NCBI GenBank assembly: GCA_040882565.1
Contig: JBBEAZ010000024.1
Span: 62,001-126,000, forward strand
Origin: CF-162 sp040882565
GTDB taxonomy: Bacteria; Chloroflexota; Dehalococcoidia; SM23-28-2; RBG-16-64-32
Reading direction: 5' to 3'
Length of the DNA: 64,000 nt
Shown: positions 25,804 through 34,221 of the stretch, piece by piece
Layout: the number at the start of each line of letters is the position of its first letter
How positions within the stretch are numbered: the first letter of the stretch is position 1
Notes under the pieces: generated by a model
What the model saw: the letters and a program-made list of their open reading frames with translations, nothing else
The model's database searches: none
What the model was told of the DNA's origin: nothing
Program-made: the position numbers and the translations under genes

Positions 25804-25880
25804 CGCCTGTTGAGTAGTCAAGTTAAGTAAATCGTCAAGAAACACTGGCTACGACCCCGCGATGCCACGCCTTGAAACTG

Positions 25881-26504
25881 CTACAAGGGAGGAAAGTCAC
25901 CGAATTTGGTGGGCGTAAGCTCCCAGAGCGGTCGGCGTCCGGATGCCTTGAGAGGCCTCTTCCACCAGTCAGTGCCACCGGGGTACTTCATATTGATACC
26001 TGCGTTCCTGTTGAGGATCGGGTATCGACGCTTTTCGTATAGACCGCCGTATTGATCATGGAAGTACTTGAGCATATTGTGCTCGACCTGCTTGTAGTAC
26101 ATCGCGGTTCCCGGGAGCGCGGGACGCGCGAAGTGGAAATCGAAATTCGCGCCCGCCACGCTCAGCATGAAATCGAACAGCCTGTTGCTGAAATGTAACT
26201 TGATCCGTCCCATGATGTTGCCCATGCCGATATAGATAACCTGCGACCGATATTTTGAGTATCGCACTGAAAGCGGGTTTGACAGGGCGATCACGTACAC
26301 GCCTCGCTTGACGCTATAAACGTCAAAGCCCTGCTCATTGCACGCTAGATAGATCGCGTCCAAGGCTTCATTGACGGCCCGCTTGCGAAGCTCCTCCTTC
26401 GCGCCGTCGGAGTAGTCGTGGTATACCGCCAGGTCAAATCCCGCGTTCCTGGCATAGATTGCCAGGCTCTGGCTTCGGACCGCGTACCAATGATTATTTC
26501 TCAT
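25881..26504 (-). CDS. GIY-YIG-like endonuclease, third gene of the RM operon
   Basis: A 207-residue protein. GVYVIAL (68-74) and QVIYIGMGN (88-96) with R100 match the GIY-YIG core (GIY and YIG strands and conserved Arg); EHNMLKYFHDQYGG near residue 145 carries the likely metal-binding Glu, and PILNRNAG supplies the conserved Asn. Start ATG 26504, 14 bases after the res stop. Homology is by motif only. As the last gene of a mod-res operon it may be an extra nuclease or an effector; base composition is lower in GC than the core genes. Confidence 0.65.
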   Translation of the reverse strand: MRNNHWYAVRSQSLAIYARNAGFDLAVYHDYSDGAKEELRKRAVNEALDAIYLACNEQGFDVYSVKRGVYVIALSNPLSVRYSKYRSQVIYIGMGNIMGRIKLHFSNRLFDFMLSVAGANFDFHFARPALPGTAMYYKQVEHNMLKYFHDQYGGLYEKRRYPILNRNAGINMKYPGGTDWWKRPLKASGRRPLWELTPTKFGDFPPL

Positions 26505-26518
26505 GGCGGCATCTCCCG

Positions 26519-29125
26519 CTAGAGCAGTGGCGGCGGCGCAAACACCGCCAGGTCCGCGAATTCGTCCGCACGCAGTTGCTCGAACTCTTTTTGCGGCACC
26601 TTGACGTATCGCCATTCGGTATCCGTGAGCATCGTCGCATTCTCGCACCAGAGGATCGCCGCCCGGTCCTTATGCGCGACATCGAGATCTTCGCGCCCCT
26701 TCGTCTCGATAATGTAGTGATCGCCGCTCTCCAGCACAGCCACGAAGTCGGGGCGGTAGTAGCGTAGGTTTCCCGTCGCGTCCGTGTACTCGATCGCGAA
26801 CCCGAACGGGTCGGGCAGTTTCGCGAACGACTTAACGTCCTCCGCGTCCTCGAGGAACTTCGCGAACGTCTTCTCGAACTCGTTGCTGCACGCAGCCAGG
26901 TTGAAGACTGTCTTCTTTGCTTCAAGGGTCTGCCGCGACCAAGGGAATCCGGGCGTCTCCGATAGATGCCGGCCCGCACCCAATAACTTAGGCTCCAGCT
27001 CCTCGACAACCAGTTCACGCAACGCAGCGACGAACGCCTTGACTGTGACGTATTGCGCCACGTTCGAGCTGATGGCACGCACGATCTCTTTGTCGCTGAG
27101 GTCCACGCGCTCGGCGAACAACCGCGTCTCAAGGAACTCCCTGACCTTCGGCGCGAGCGCCGCAAACTGCGACGGCAGCTTAACGTCGTTCGCGATTCGC
27201 CTCGCGTAGTAGCCGATCACTTCCTCTGCGGTCTGGACTTCGGGAATCGTGTACTCGCGCGCGACGACTTGTTCCAGCGTGATGATGTCGATCCCTTCAT
27301 AGCGGAACTTCTCGGCCTCGGCCGTCTCCCGCTTCTTGAACATTCCCGGCGATGCCATCGCCTGCACATCGAGTCCGGCGATCTCTTCGGCCAAGGTCTT
27401 CTTCCGAGCGAGGACGGGTGTCAGCGTCGGAATCGCGATATCGTGTTGGCTCTTCGATTCTTCGGGGAAGATACTGACGATGACGAGCTTGTCTTTGCCG
27501 ATGTCGAACGTGCCAAGCTCGAGGTCTTCGTCCTTCTCCAGCTTCTCGACGAACTCGATGAACTTCTTGTTACCGATGACGTCAACTCGCTCGACGTAGG
27601 ATGGCGAACTTGAGCGGTCGCGGAACATTAGGCGCAGGCCGCGACCAACCGTCTGCTCCGGCAAGATGTTCGCCTTCGACGTGTATGGGCGCAGACCGAC
27701 AATCACCGTGACGTTCTGGACGTCCCAGCCCTCGCGGAGCATCAGCACGCTGACAATCGCATTCACCGGGCTACCCTCATGGTCCACTTCGCGCGCGACT
27801 TCTCGCGCCTTATCGAGGTCGCGCTTCGACACCTCGCCGGTGTTGTCAGTGTGGATGACGAGGAGCTTTTCCCCCGCGAACTCCGCAGGGTACTTCGTGC
27901 GCAGATAATCGCCGACATCGTCCGCCTCAACTGTGCTGTTGAGCATCACGAACAGGATCGGTTTCTTGCCCAGCGGCGCGAGTTGCTCAGCGTATTCCCG
28001 CCAGCGCTCGACGCCCGCCGTCAGGTACGCCTTGTACCGCTCGCTGGCGATGTCAGACGGCGCTTCACTGATGTCGCGGGCGATCCCCTTAACGGGCCGC
28101 TTCACGATGTTGTCGATGATCGCCTGCTTCAACGGATAGTCGTAGACAACCCAGGTGAACAGCGAGCCCTTGTTGTAGCGAGGCGTCGCTGTGAAATCCA
28201 GTTGGGCCGCGAGTCCCGTCGCCAGCCTCTCGTCGAGTTTCCTGATGCACTTGTTCCACTCGCTGTCCTCGTCGTGCGTGTGATGCGCTTCGTCGTTGAC
28301 CACAAGGCAGGGGACGCCGCGATCTATGATCCGGTCGTCGAAGTCAGTCACATCGCTCAGAGTCGCGGGCGGCTTCGGCCCCAGGACGTCCGTCATTTCG
28401 TCAGGCTCGTCATCGTCTTTGCGTGCGCGGCGCTCGTAGAACTGCTGAACGTTTGTTAGGTACAGCGACCCTTGCGAACTCGCTCGCTCGGCGTCGCCGC
28501 GCATATAGCAGTCGTAGTCCCAGTGGATCTCCAACTCTTTCGGGATCACCGGGTCCGACCGGAACACCCGTCCGCCCTCGAAGTCTGTTCGCAACCGCTC
28601 GAAGACGATCACGTTTGGGGCGATCAGCAGCGTCGTGCGCGCGAAGTCGTCGCGTCCTTCTACCACCGCGTTGAAGTACTGCCACGCGATTGCCAGCGCG
28701 ATCACTTTCGTCTTCCCGCTCCCCGTCGCCATCTTGATCGCATATCGGGCGAAGGCGTCGTACTGCAGTAGCCGTATGTTCGGCACGTCGGCGGGTGCAT
28801 ACTTTTCCAGCAAGTCCTTGTGCCGCCGGACGCTCACGATCTCGTACAAATAGATCAGCGTCTCAATGGCTTCCCGCTGCGACTCGTGATACTGGAAGAA
28901 TGAACCATCCGCCAGACGGTGAGCGCCCGACCGGCCCTCCGGGTCGCCTGGCTCAGGCTTGAACCAGTAGTTCAGCAGCAGGCGCGTCGTCGCTGTCGCG
29001 CCCTTGTACCCACCCCTCCGCCAGTCGGCGACAGCCCGCTTCACTTCCGGCACACACGGCGCGGTCTTTGTCCGGACCTCCAGCAGACTCGCCTGCTCGG
29101 AAGGGGGCTTCTTGGTTCGGGGCAC
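26519..29125 (-). CDS. res: Type III restriction enzyme Res subunit (helicase-nuclease)
   Basis: An 868-residue SF2 helicase-nuclease. Walker A is MATGSGKT (132-139); motif II is DEAHH (278-282); TATPRYN is motif III; motif VI lies in EQTVGRGLRLMF. The C terminus has RPDFVAVLESGDHYIIETKGRE, a PD-(D/E)xK nuclease core. It hydrolyses ATP, moves on DNA and cuts when paired with Mod. The GTG start at 29125 directly abuts the mod stop with no gap, so the two are coupled. The domain order is normal for the family. Confidence 0.93.
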   Translation of the reverse strand: MPRTKKPPSEQASLLEVRTKTAPCVPEVKRAVADWRRGGYKGATATTRLLLNYWFKPEPGDPEGRSGAHRLADGSFFQYHESQREAIETLIYLYEIVSVRRHKDLLEKYAPADVPNIRLLQYDAFARYAIKMATGSGKTKVIALAIAWQYFNAVVEGRDDFARTTLLIAPNVIVFERLRTDFEGGRVFRSDPVIPKELEIHWDYDCYMRGDAERASSQGSLYLTNVQQFYERRARKDDDEPDEMTDVLGPKPPATLSDVTDFDDRIIDRGVPCLVVNDEAHHTHDEDSEWNKCIRKLDERLATGLAAQLDFTATPRYNKGSLFTWVVYDYPLKQAIIDNIVKRPVKGIARDISEAPSDIASERYKAYLTAGVERWREYAEQLAPLGKKPILFVMLNSTVEADDVGDYLRTKYPAEFAGEKLLVIHTDNTGEVSKRDLDKAREVAREVDHEGSPVNAIVSVLMLREGWDVQNVTVIVGLRPYTSKANILPEQTVGRGLRLMFRDRSSSPSYVERVDVIGNKKFIEFVEKLEKDEDLELGTFDIGKDKLVIVSIFPEESKSQHDIAIPTLTPVLARKKTLAEEIAGLDVQAMASPGMFKKRETAEAEKFRYEGIDIITLEQVVAREYTIPEVQTAEEVIGYYARRIANDVKLPSQFAALAPKVREFLETRLFAERVDLSDKEIVRAISSNVAQYVTVKAFVAALRELVVEELEPKLLGAGRHLSETPGFPWSRQTLEAKKTVFNLAACSNEFEKTFAKFLEDAEDVKSFAKLPDPFGFAIEYTDATGNLRYYRPDFVAVLESGDHYIIETKGREDLDVAHKDRAAILWCENATMLTDTEWRYVKVPQKEFEQLRADEFADLAVFAPPPLL

Positions 29126-30925
29126 CTAGCCCACCTTCACGGTGAGCGTCTTCGTGGTGTCGTTGCCGAGAATGTCGATGACTTTCACGACGACTGTGTA
29201 CTCGCCGGGCGCATCGTACTCGTGGCTGGCGGACTTCTGCAGATCGCGCTTCTTGCGCGTCCTGTAGTCCTGCCACTGGTTGTGGAAAGTGTCGCCTTTG
29301 TTGTCCCAGTCCACCGCCCAGTAGTCGATCCACTGTTCCCATTTCGTAATTGCCCGCTGCACATCTTCTGGCACATCGTCCGGTGGGATCACGAAATCGG
29401 TGAGCGCCAACGTCAGCTTCCGCTTCGCAACCTTCGAATCGACGGACAGCGCAGCGAGTTCGAAGAAGCGCACATCTCCCTGGTCCCGCGCCCGTTTATC
29501 CATCACGTCGTGGGGAATGCGGTACCACTTGACGTCGACGCCAGCAGCGGCAGCCATCTGCTTGGCGGTCTCGTTCATTTCGAACGCGAAATCCCACCCC
29601 AGCACATCGACGCCGTTCGTTTTCGGTGCACTTTTGCCGCTCCCGATCGACCGCTTGAACTCGGATGCGATCTGAGACACATCGCCCTGGCTTACGGGCG
29701 CGTCCACCGAGCCGACGTGGACCATCCGGCCACCCTTCGTTCCATGGAGCCACGCATAGCCTGTCATCGGTGTAGCGTGGTACAGGTCGAGGATCAAAGC
29801 GCGATACGCCGCCTGCTTCGCCTCGGCTGCTTCTCCAAACTCCGCCACTTGCCAGTGTTGGCGCTCGTACTTGCCGAGGTTCTGCACCACAAATGGCGTC
29901 GCTCCCGGCAGATCGAGTAGGCGCTTTCTCGTTGTATGGATCGCGAATCGACCTATGTCGCAACCGATCCACCGTCGTTTCGTTTTCTCTGCCGCGACTA
30001 CGGTCGTTCCAGAACCCACAAAGCAGTCTAGGACGAGATTGTCTTCCTCTGAGGCTGTCGCAATCACTCGCTGCAGTATGGTCTCGGGCTTTTGAGTGGG
30101 GAACCTGACGTTTTCGGTTTCGTCCGCTGGCTGGAGCATAGAAAGTCGCCATACATCATCTACACCACGCGTCGTGGATTCTTGATATAGAACCTTACCG
30201 TCCTCGCCCTTTACGTTGACAACCGCCTTCTTCTGCTTGTCCCACGCCCTGCGAATCTGACGAACTGGAGAGTCCCTCTCCTCGGTCTGTGGGGCGTATC
30301 GGAATTCCTTTCCGGCTCTATACCAAAAAATGGTGTCGTGGTTCGATGGAAAATGATTCACATTCCCTTGAAACTTGTTGTAATACCACCAGACGATTTC
30401 GTTAAGGAAGTTGTCTCTACCGAACACTTCATCGAGAACGACCTTGGCGTAGTGGCCAGCATGCCAATCGAGATGGACGAAAATACTTCCCCTGGGGGCG
30501 AGGAACTCCTTGAGGAGTACACACGTCTCGTAGAACCACGGGCAGTATGAATCCAGACCGTGGCCCCAGGTGTCGCGGTAAGCCTTGAGCTCGATGAGAC
30601 CCGGCTCCTTGACGAAATCTTGGCCGTCTATCTCGACCTCATACGAGAAATCTGCGCCAGTGTCGAACGGCGGGTCGATATAGATGAGGTCGACCTGGCC
30701 CGCAAACTCTTGAAGCAACGACGGAAGCACGTACTTCTTGTCGCCCCAGATCAACCGGTTGCGCCACTCGCGGTCGCGGCCCGTGGTGTATCGCTCCAGG
30801 CTCAGCTGCCGCTGTTGCGCGCTTTCGTTGACCGTCTCAACGGTCTGGAACGGCAACGCCACGCGCAGCGGCGCCACCTTGCGGCCGGCGTCGTCGTACT
30901 TCCCGTCCCATATGAGCTCTGTCAC
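29126..30925 (-). CDS. mod: Type III DNA methyltransferase Mod subunit
   Basis: A 599-residue DNA methyltransferase. DPPF (84-87, motif IV) precedes DCFVGSGTTVVAAEKTKRRWIG (motif I, AdoMet binding), the beta-class order typical of N6-adenine Mod subunits. The central target-recognition region is about 130-270. The last 35 residues, HEYDAPGEYTVVVKVIDILG onward, look like a PKD-type beta strand repeat, as found at the end of some large type III Mod proteins. Start GTG 30925 (VTELIWDGK) has GGGGA seven to eleven bases upstream; TATAGT at 30951-30956 on this strand is a likely -10. Confidence 0.92.
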   Translation of the reverse strand: MTELIWDGKYDDAGRKVAPLRVALPFQTVETVNESAQQRQLSLERYTTGRDREWRNRLIWGDKKYVLPSLLQEFAGQVDLIYIDPPFDTGADFSYEVEIDGQDFVKEPGLIELKAYRDTWGHGLDSYCPWFYETCVLLKEFLAPRGSIFVHLDWHAGHYAKVVLDEVFGRDNFLNEIVWWYYNKFQGNVNHFPSNHDTIFWYRAGKEFRYAPQTEERDSPVRQIRRAWDKQKKAVVNVKGEDGKVLYQESTTRGVDDVWRLSMLQPADETENVRFPTQKPETILQRVIATASEEDNLVLDCFVGSGTTVVAAEKTKRRWIGCDIGRFAIHTTRKRLLDLPGATPFVVQNLGKYERQHWQVAEFGEAAEAKQAAYRALILDLYHATPMTGYAWLHGTKGGRMVHVGSVDAPVSQGDVSQIASEFKRSIGSGKSAPKTNGVDVLGWDFAFEMNETAKQMAAAAGVDVKWYRIPHDVMDKRARDQGDVRFFELAALSVDSKVAKRKLTLALTDFVIPPDDVPEDVQRAITKWEQWIDYWAVDWDNKGDTFHNQWQDYRTRKKRDLQKSASHEYDAPGEYTVVVKVIDILGNDTTKTLTVKVG

Positions 30926-30956
30926 TCGGCGTCCCCAAGCATGATGCCGCAACTAT

Positions 30957-31200
30957 AGCAATAGCACGCCCAAGCGGCACCCCGAAATGACATTTCTCCC
31001 TTAGACTTCCCGCCCCAACCCGCTACCCTATCCCCATGCCCCACATCGCATCCGCCGTCTCCCTACGCCCGTCGCGCGCTGTCTTTCTTTGCCGCGCGCC
31101 GACCGGGTGCGGGACAATCATGTTGAACTCAATGGGGTATACCAGACGCAAGGGGATTTAGACTATCGGCATGGCAGGACATCGGGGCTAGACTTGACGT
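30957..31200. other. Divergent promoter region between mod and membrane gene
   Basis: About 240 bases with no gene. It carries TATAGT reading minus (mod) and TAGACT at 31189-31194 reading plus, six bases before ATG 31201. A GGGGTATACC site is at 31134. No clear operator palindrome was seen. Confidence 0.4.
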
Positions 31201-32070
31201 ATGTTTTCCGACTTTAGCATTAGGGTCGGGTTGCCCGCCTCCTTCGCGGGCGTTGCCATCGGTATTCTTTTCGCGGTATGCGAAGTCCAAGGGTGGAAAA
31301 TGCCTGCCCCAATAGCAGTTGGTTTCATCGTTATCCTCTTGGTGATGATCGCTGTTGCACTAGGGATCATTGGGTATGAGTTGTTCAGGGAGGCGCAGCG
31401 GTATTTCGAGCGTCGTGCAACGTCAGCATCTTGGGTATCTTCGGAAGAGCCAGGACTACTTGACTACGAAGCTGACGGACTTCGTGCAATCCATCGGTTC
31501 ACCCGAGAAATGGATGGACTCGCGAAGAACACCAGGAAGTTGGGGCGAAGCCTCACGAAACACACTGAGCGTTTTGAAGAGCCGAATCTCCAGCGCAACG
31601 CCCGCTTGAAGCAAAAGAGGGCGAATCAGGCAGCGAAATCCATTGATCGGGCTGCCGTCTACATTGAGAAGAGAGCTGAGTTGTTCCAGAAGCTGGTCAA
31701 GGACATTTCTAGGAACTACGCGGGGCTGATAGCGAATATCACCATCGCCACAGAGGAAGACCGAGCGTCTGGCACGGTGCTCGCGGAATCCCTGGCCGCC
31801 AATAGCGAGACTGTGACAACCACGATCGGACAGGTGACAGGCTATCGAGATAGCGTACGGTCAGTGCAAGAGAGGAACCTCTCAAGAACAGTGCGGATAG
31901 CAGGCAAGAGGCTTGCCGACGCCTTGGACTCTGCGGCGAAAATCCTGAAGAGCTACAAACAGAAGTCGCGTGAGTTGCATCAGCAACTTACGCAAAAGAT
32001 GGAATCGGCTAAGCCGACTCCGCGATCAACTCCTGATAAGGAAGCGTCTCCGCTCCGACCAACTTCATAA
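31201..32070 (+). CDS. Membrane-anchored coiled-coil protein, 3' end replaced by IS relic
   Basis: A 289-residue protein. Two transmembrane helices: SFAGVAIGILFAVCEVQGW (about 14-32) and APIAVGFIVILLVMIAVALGIIGYEL (about 36-61). Residues 65-270 are a long, charged, cytoplasmic coiled coil. The last 20 or so residues (AKPTPRSTPDKEASPLRPTS) are encoded antisense to the end of an ISXO2-type transposase relic, so the natural C terminus has been replaced. No enzyme domain is visible. Divergent from the RM operon; a defence-linked role is possible but only inferred. Confidence 0.65.
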   Translation: MFSDFSIRVGLPASFAGVAIGILFAVCEVQGWKMPAPIAVGFIVILLVMIAVALGIIGYELFREAQRYFERRATSASWVSSEEPGLLDYEADGLRAIHRFTREMDGLAKNTRKLGRSLTKHTERFEEPNLQRNARLKQKRANQAAKSIDRAAVYIEKRAELFQKLVKDISRNYAGLIANITIATEEDRASGTVLAESLAANSETVTTTIGQVTGYRDSVRSVQERNLSRTVRIAGKRLADALDSAAKILKSYKQKSRELHQQLTQKMESAKPTPRSTPDKEASPLRPTS

Positions 32071-32232
32071 GGGTGTCACGGAAAAGATACTCGTTGTGAC
32101 GGTTGTTGTAGCGGAACGTGAACTCATCGAGGTAGGCGGGAAGGTGCTTCTCGCTGAGTTGGTGGTAGGAGCCTGAGCGACTGCTTCAAGAGGCTCCACA
32201 CGCTCTCAATGCTGTTGCTGTGGACCTGACCC
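32009..32232 (-). pseudogene. Truncated IS1595-family (ISXO2-like) transposase
   Basis: Minus-strand reading gives VHSNSIESVWSLLKQS, then after one frameshift GSYHQLSEKHLPAYLDEFTF plus RYNNRH and a TAG at 32009. This is the well-conserved C-terminal part of ISXO2-like DDE transposases (N-S/T-I-E-x-x-W-S-L-L-K and LPxYLDEFxFRYNNR). The N-terminal catalytic part is gone and the frame is broken, so it cannot move. It overlaps the 3' end of the membrane-protein gene on the other strand. Confidence 0.8.
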
Positions 32233-32422
32233 CGCGGCCGCCGGGGTGTTCGAGATCAGGACGTTCGCTGCGGGTGGTGAGGGAGACGCCCTCTGCAGAT
32301 GTGCGCTGGTGTTTTGCACATTCCTGAAGGACTCTGGAGGCGTTGCGGCCGGCCCAAATGCTTGCATTTGCAACCGTGGTAGCTAGAATCAGGGAACACC
32401 AGGAAGCAACGAGGGGGTCGCC
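32233..32422. other. Promoter region of the small-protein operon, with relic
   Basis: No gene. A piece at about 32243-32270 is, in reverse complement, similar to part of the cupredoxin-like lipoprotein gene (NVLISN). The promoter described in the next entry follows. Confidence 0.5.
32355..32389 (+). promoter_or_regulatory. Promoter with overlapping palindromic operator
   Basis: Palindrome CAAATGC-TT-GCATTTG (32355-32370) overlaps a -35-like TTGCAT (32362-32367); 16 bases further is TAGAAT (32384-32389). The next gene starts at 32423. The arrangement is what a repressor-controlled promoter would show. Confidence 0.55.
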
Positions 32423-32596
32423 ATGACCACGAGCTGGGAGTCACCCGGAGCAATCGAGCCGGCAAAGCCGGCGCCCGTCGATACAGCACTGCCAGGCCGC
32501 ATCACACGTATCGACGCGAGGCGCTTCTGGCAACACGCGCCTGCGATGATTCGATTTGTCGAAGTGCTCCGGCCACGCGTGAAGGCGCTGCCGTAA
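32423..32596 (+). CDS. Small hypothetical protein (57 residues)
   Basis: ATG 32423 preceded by GAGGGGGT as ribosome binding site; 57 residues, MTTSWESPGAIEPAKPAP then IDARRFWQHAPAMIRFVEVLRP. Proline-rich first half, amphipathic second half. It ends 11 bases before the next gene and starts 34 bases after the -10, so it is the first gene of a three-gene operon. No family recognised. Confidence 0.6.
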   Translation: MTTSWESPGAIEPAKPAPVDTALPGRITRIDARRFWQHAPAMIRFVEVLRPRVKALP

Positions 32597-32607
32597 GGGC
32601 GGCGAAG

Positions 32608-32994
32608 ATGACGCAGCAGGGGCCGATCCAGCGCGCGATCCGCGCACGCATCGCACCGGGCTCGACGTTGCGCACGGCGGTGCGTAGCGCGCCGTTCGTC
32701 GTCGATGCCGTTAACGGCGACGGCATCGTGCTGCTCCTCGGCGCGAAGCAGGCGCGCACGGCGTTCGACTGGGAATGCATCGAGGGGATCGGCGCCTTCT
32801 TGCGCGGCAGGGGGTGGGTGGAGTCGGGAAGCACTTATGAAGTCCGACCAAACCCTGGGACTCTCGACGGCTATCTGAAGGGCTGCATCAACCGGGCGAC
32901 CGCCAACTGGGTGGCGAGACTGCTGGAGGAGGCGGGCGTCGTTGACCTGGATGGTGGGCGGCCCCTGCGCGTGCGGTTGCGGACAGGGTTTTGA
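32608..32994 (+). CDS. Hypothetical protein of small operon
   Basis: A 128-residue protein: beta-rich start (STLRTAVRSAPFVVDAVNGDGIVLLLG), then CIEGIGAFLRGRGWVESGS and a basic C terminus RPLRVRLRTGF. No known family. The overall pattern (GIVLLLG...W.C.EGI..FL) suggests a DNA-binding or restriction-associated small fold, but this is not proven. The TGA overlaps the next start (ATG at 32994). Confidence 0.6.
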   Translation: MTQQGPIQRAIRARIAPGSTLRTAVRSAPFVVDAVNGDGIVLLLGAKQARTAFDWECIEGIGAFLRGRGWVESGSTYEVRPNPGTLDGYLKGCINRATANWVARLLEEAGVVDLDGGRPLRVRLRTGF

Positions 32995-33275
32995 TGTTGG
33001 GCGCCAAGACTAAGAAGTGCCCGAAGTGCGGTCAGAAGAACACGGTCGTTCCGATCATGTACGGGATGCCCTCGGGCGAGGCCATGGAGGAAGCGGAACG
33101 CGGCGATCTGATGCTCGCCGGCTGCATGGTCGGCGATGTCGATCCGCAGTTGAACTGCCGCGCCTGTGCCATCAACTTCGCCTTCGCTCGGCCAGAGCTG
33201 GCGGCGGGGGTAGCCGCGCAACGCGGGTGGATCGACCCGCAAGAGGGGGATGAGGCGAGCTCGAGCGGGCAGTAA
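32994..33275 (+). CDS. Zinc-ribbon protein
   Basis: A 93-residue protein with CPKCG near the start and a second pair CRAC (residues about 57-60), forming a zinc ribbon. KKCPKCGQKNTVVPIMYGMPSGE and RGDLMLAGCMVGDVDPQLNC belong to a small family of hypothetical proteins with spacing CxxC-45-CxxC. ATG at 32994 overlaps the previous stop by one base, so it is coupled. Possibly an RNA- or protein-binding adapter. Confidence 0.65.
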   Translation: MLGAKTKKCPKCGQKNTVVPIMYGMPSGEAMEEAERGDLMLAGCMVGDVDPQLNCRACAINFAFARPELAAGVAAQRGWIDPQEGDEASSSGQ

Positions 33276-33693
33276 GGCCCAGACAGCGCGGATCCCCCCG
33301 ACCCCCACATCCCCATTTGAGGCAAGGCTAGCCCAGACGGGTCCGTAGGGAAGCCGTTGCGGCTACGTGAGGGGGGCGCGGGCGGTGTACAGATGCTCGC
33401 CTTCGCTGCGCCGAGACCCCCTTCGACTGACGCTCAGGGCAGGCTTTCGTTCCTCAGGGAACGAGCCGCCCCCCCCGCCCCGAGGGCGCAGCGAGCGGCC
33501 CAGACGGGCAAGCGCCCCCCTACCGGAGGCCACACCACGGCCCGCCGCGTCATTTGAGGCAAGGCTGACCCAGACGGGCGCACGAGGCCCAGACGGGCAG
33601 GCGCGCGAGCCGTTGCGGCTACGTGGAGGGACGGAGCGTCGGAAGCGAACCGGACCGTGCCTCCGGCAGGCAGGCGGGCGCCGCAGGCGAGAG
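33276..33693. repeat. Intergenic repeat mosaic block 1
   Basis: A 418-base gene-free region of linked modules. Repeat B copies at 33314-33369 and 33551-33628 (GAGGCAAGGCT...AGCC-N-GGCTACG); repeat A at 33393-33465; repeat D at 33462-33527 (GCGCAGCGAGCGGCCCAGAC and GGGCAAGCGCC). The mini-hairpin GCCC-AGAC-GGGC or its CCC-AGAC-GGG core occurs four times. No coding sign. Confidence 0.75.
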
Positions 33694-34221
33694 CTACTCC
33701 ACCGTGAACGCCGCGTGCAGCCCGGCGGCGTAGTCGCCGTCGTTGTTCGAGATCAGGACGTAGCTGCCGGTGGCCAGCGACACCCGGGCCGTGTCCGACG
33801 CGCCGGCGTTGATCCCCGGCGATTGGGCCACGATCGTTGCAGCGCCGGCGACCGGGTCGAACGCGCCTGCGGCGGTCGTCGGCAGGGCGTCCTCCGCCAG
33901 GGTCGTCTCCACGATCACCAGCGTGTGCGCCGACGCGCCCGAATTCGTGATGCTGAACGTCACCGTGCCCGAGGGCACCGTGTCCACGTCGAGCGTGATC
34001 GCGTCGTCGCTCAGTGTCACCGCGACGGCAGTGTCGACGGTCGCGGCCGGGGTTGCGTAGTCATCGAGGGACCCGGTCGGCGTAGGCGAACCGGCGGGCG
34101 CTGACGCCGTGACGGCAGGCGTCGGCGAGGGGGTCGCCGCGGCGTCATCGTCGTCGTCGCCGCAGGCGAGCAGCAGGGTTGCGGAGATCAGCAAGAGGCA
34201 GGCAGATAGAGTGCGTAGCAA
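33694..34221 (-). CDS. Lipoprotein with cupredoxin-like C-terminal domain
   Basis: A 175-residue secreted lipoprotein. Start TTG 34221 has AAAGGAG seven bases upstream. The N terminus MLRTLSACLLLISATLLLACG ends in a lipobox (LLAC), then an Asp/Pro/Thr/Ser linker. Residues about 60-175 are a beta-sandwich: VTLSDDAITLDVDTVPSGTVTFSITNSGASAHTLVIVET and GSYVLISNNDGDYAAGLHAAF, similar to cupredoxin-like (plastocyanin-type) domains, though a full copper site is not clear. Two relics of its 3' end lie at 32243 and 35815. Extracytoplasmic. Confidence 0.75.
   Translation of the reverse strand: MLRTLSACLLLISATLLLACGDDDDDAAATPSPTPAVTASAPAGSPTPTGSLDDYATPAATVDTAVAVTLSDDAITLDVDTVPSGTVTFSITNSGASAHTLVIVETTLAEDALPTTAAGAFDPVAGAATIVAQSPGINAGASDTARVSLATGSYVLISNNDGDYAAGLHAAFTVE

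Noticed and set aside
33314..33369. Repeat B as a c-di-GMP-I (GEMM) riboswitch
   Set aside because: GGCAAGG and GGGAAGCC look a little like GGCAAACC and GCAAAGCC, but the second stem, the GNRA tetraloop and receptor are missing and the AGAC palindrome interrupts the core. Copies also lie far from genes.
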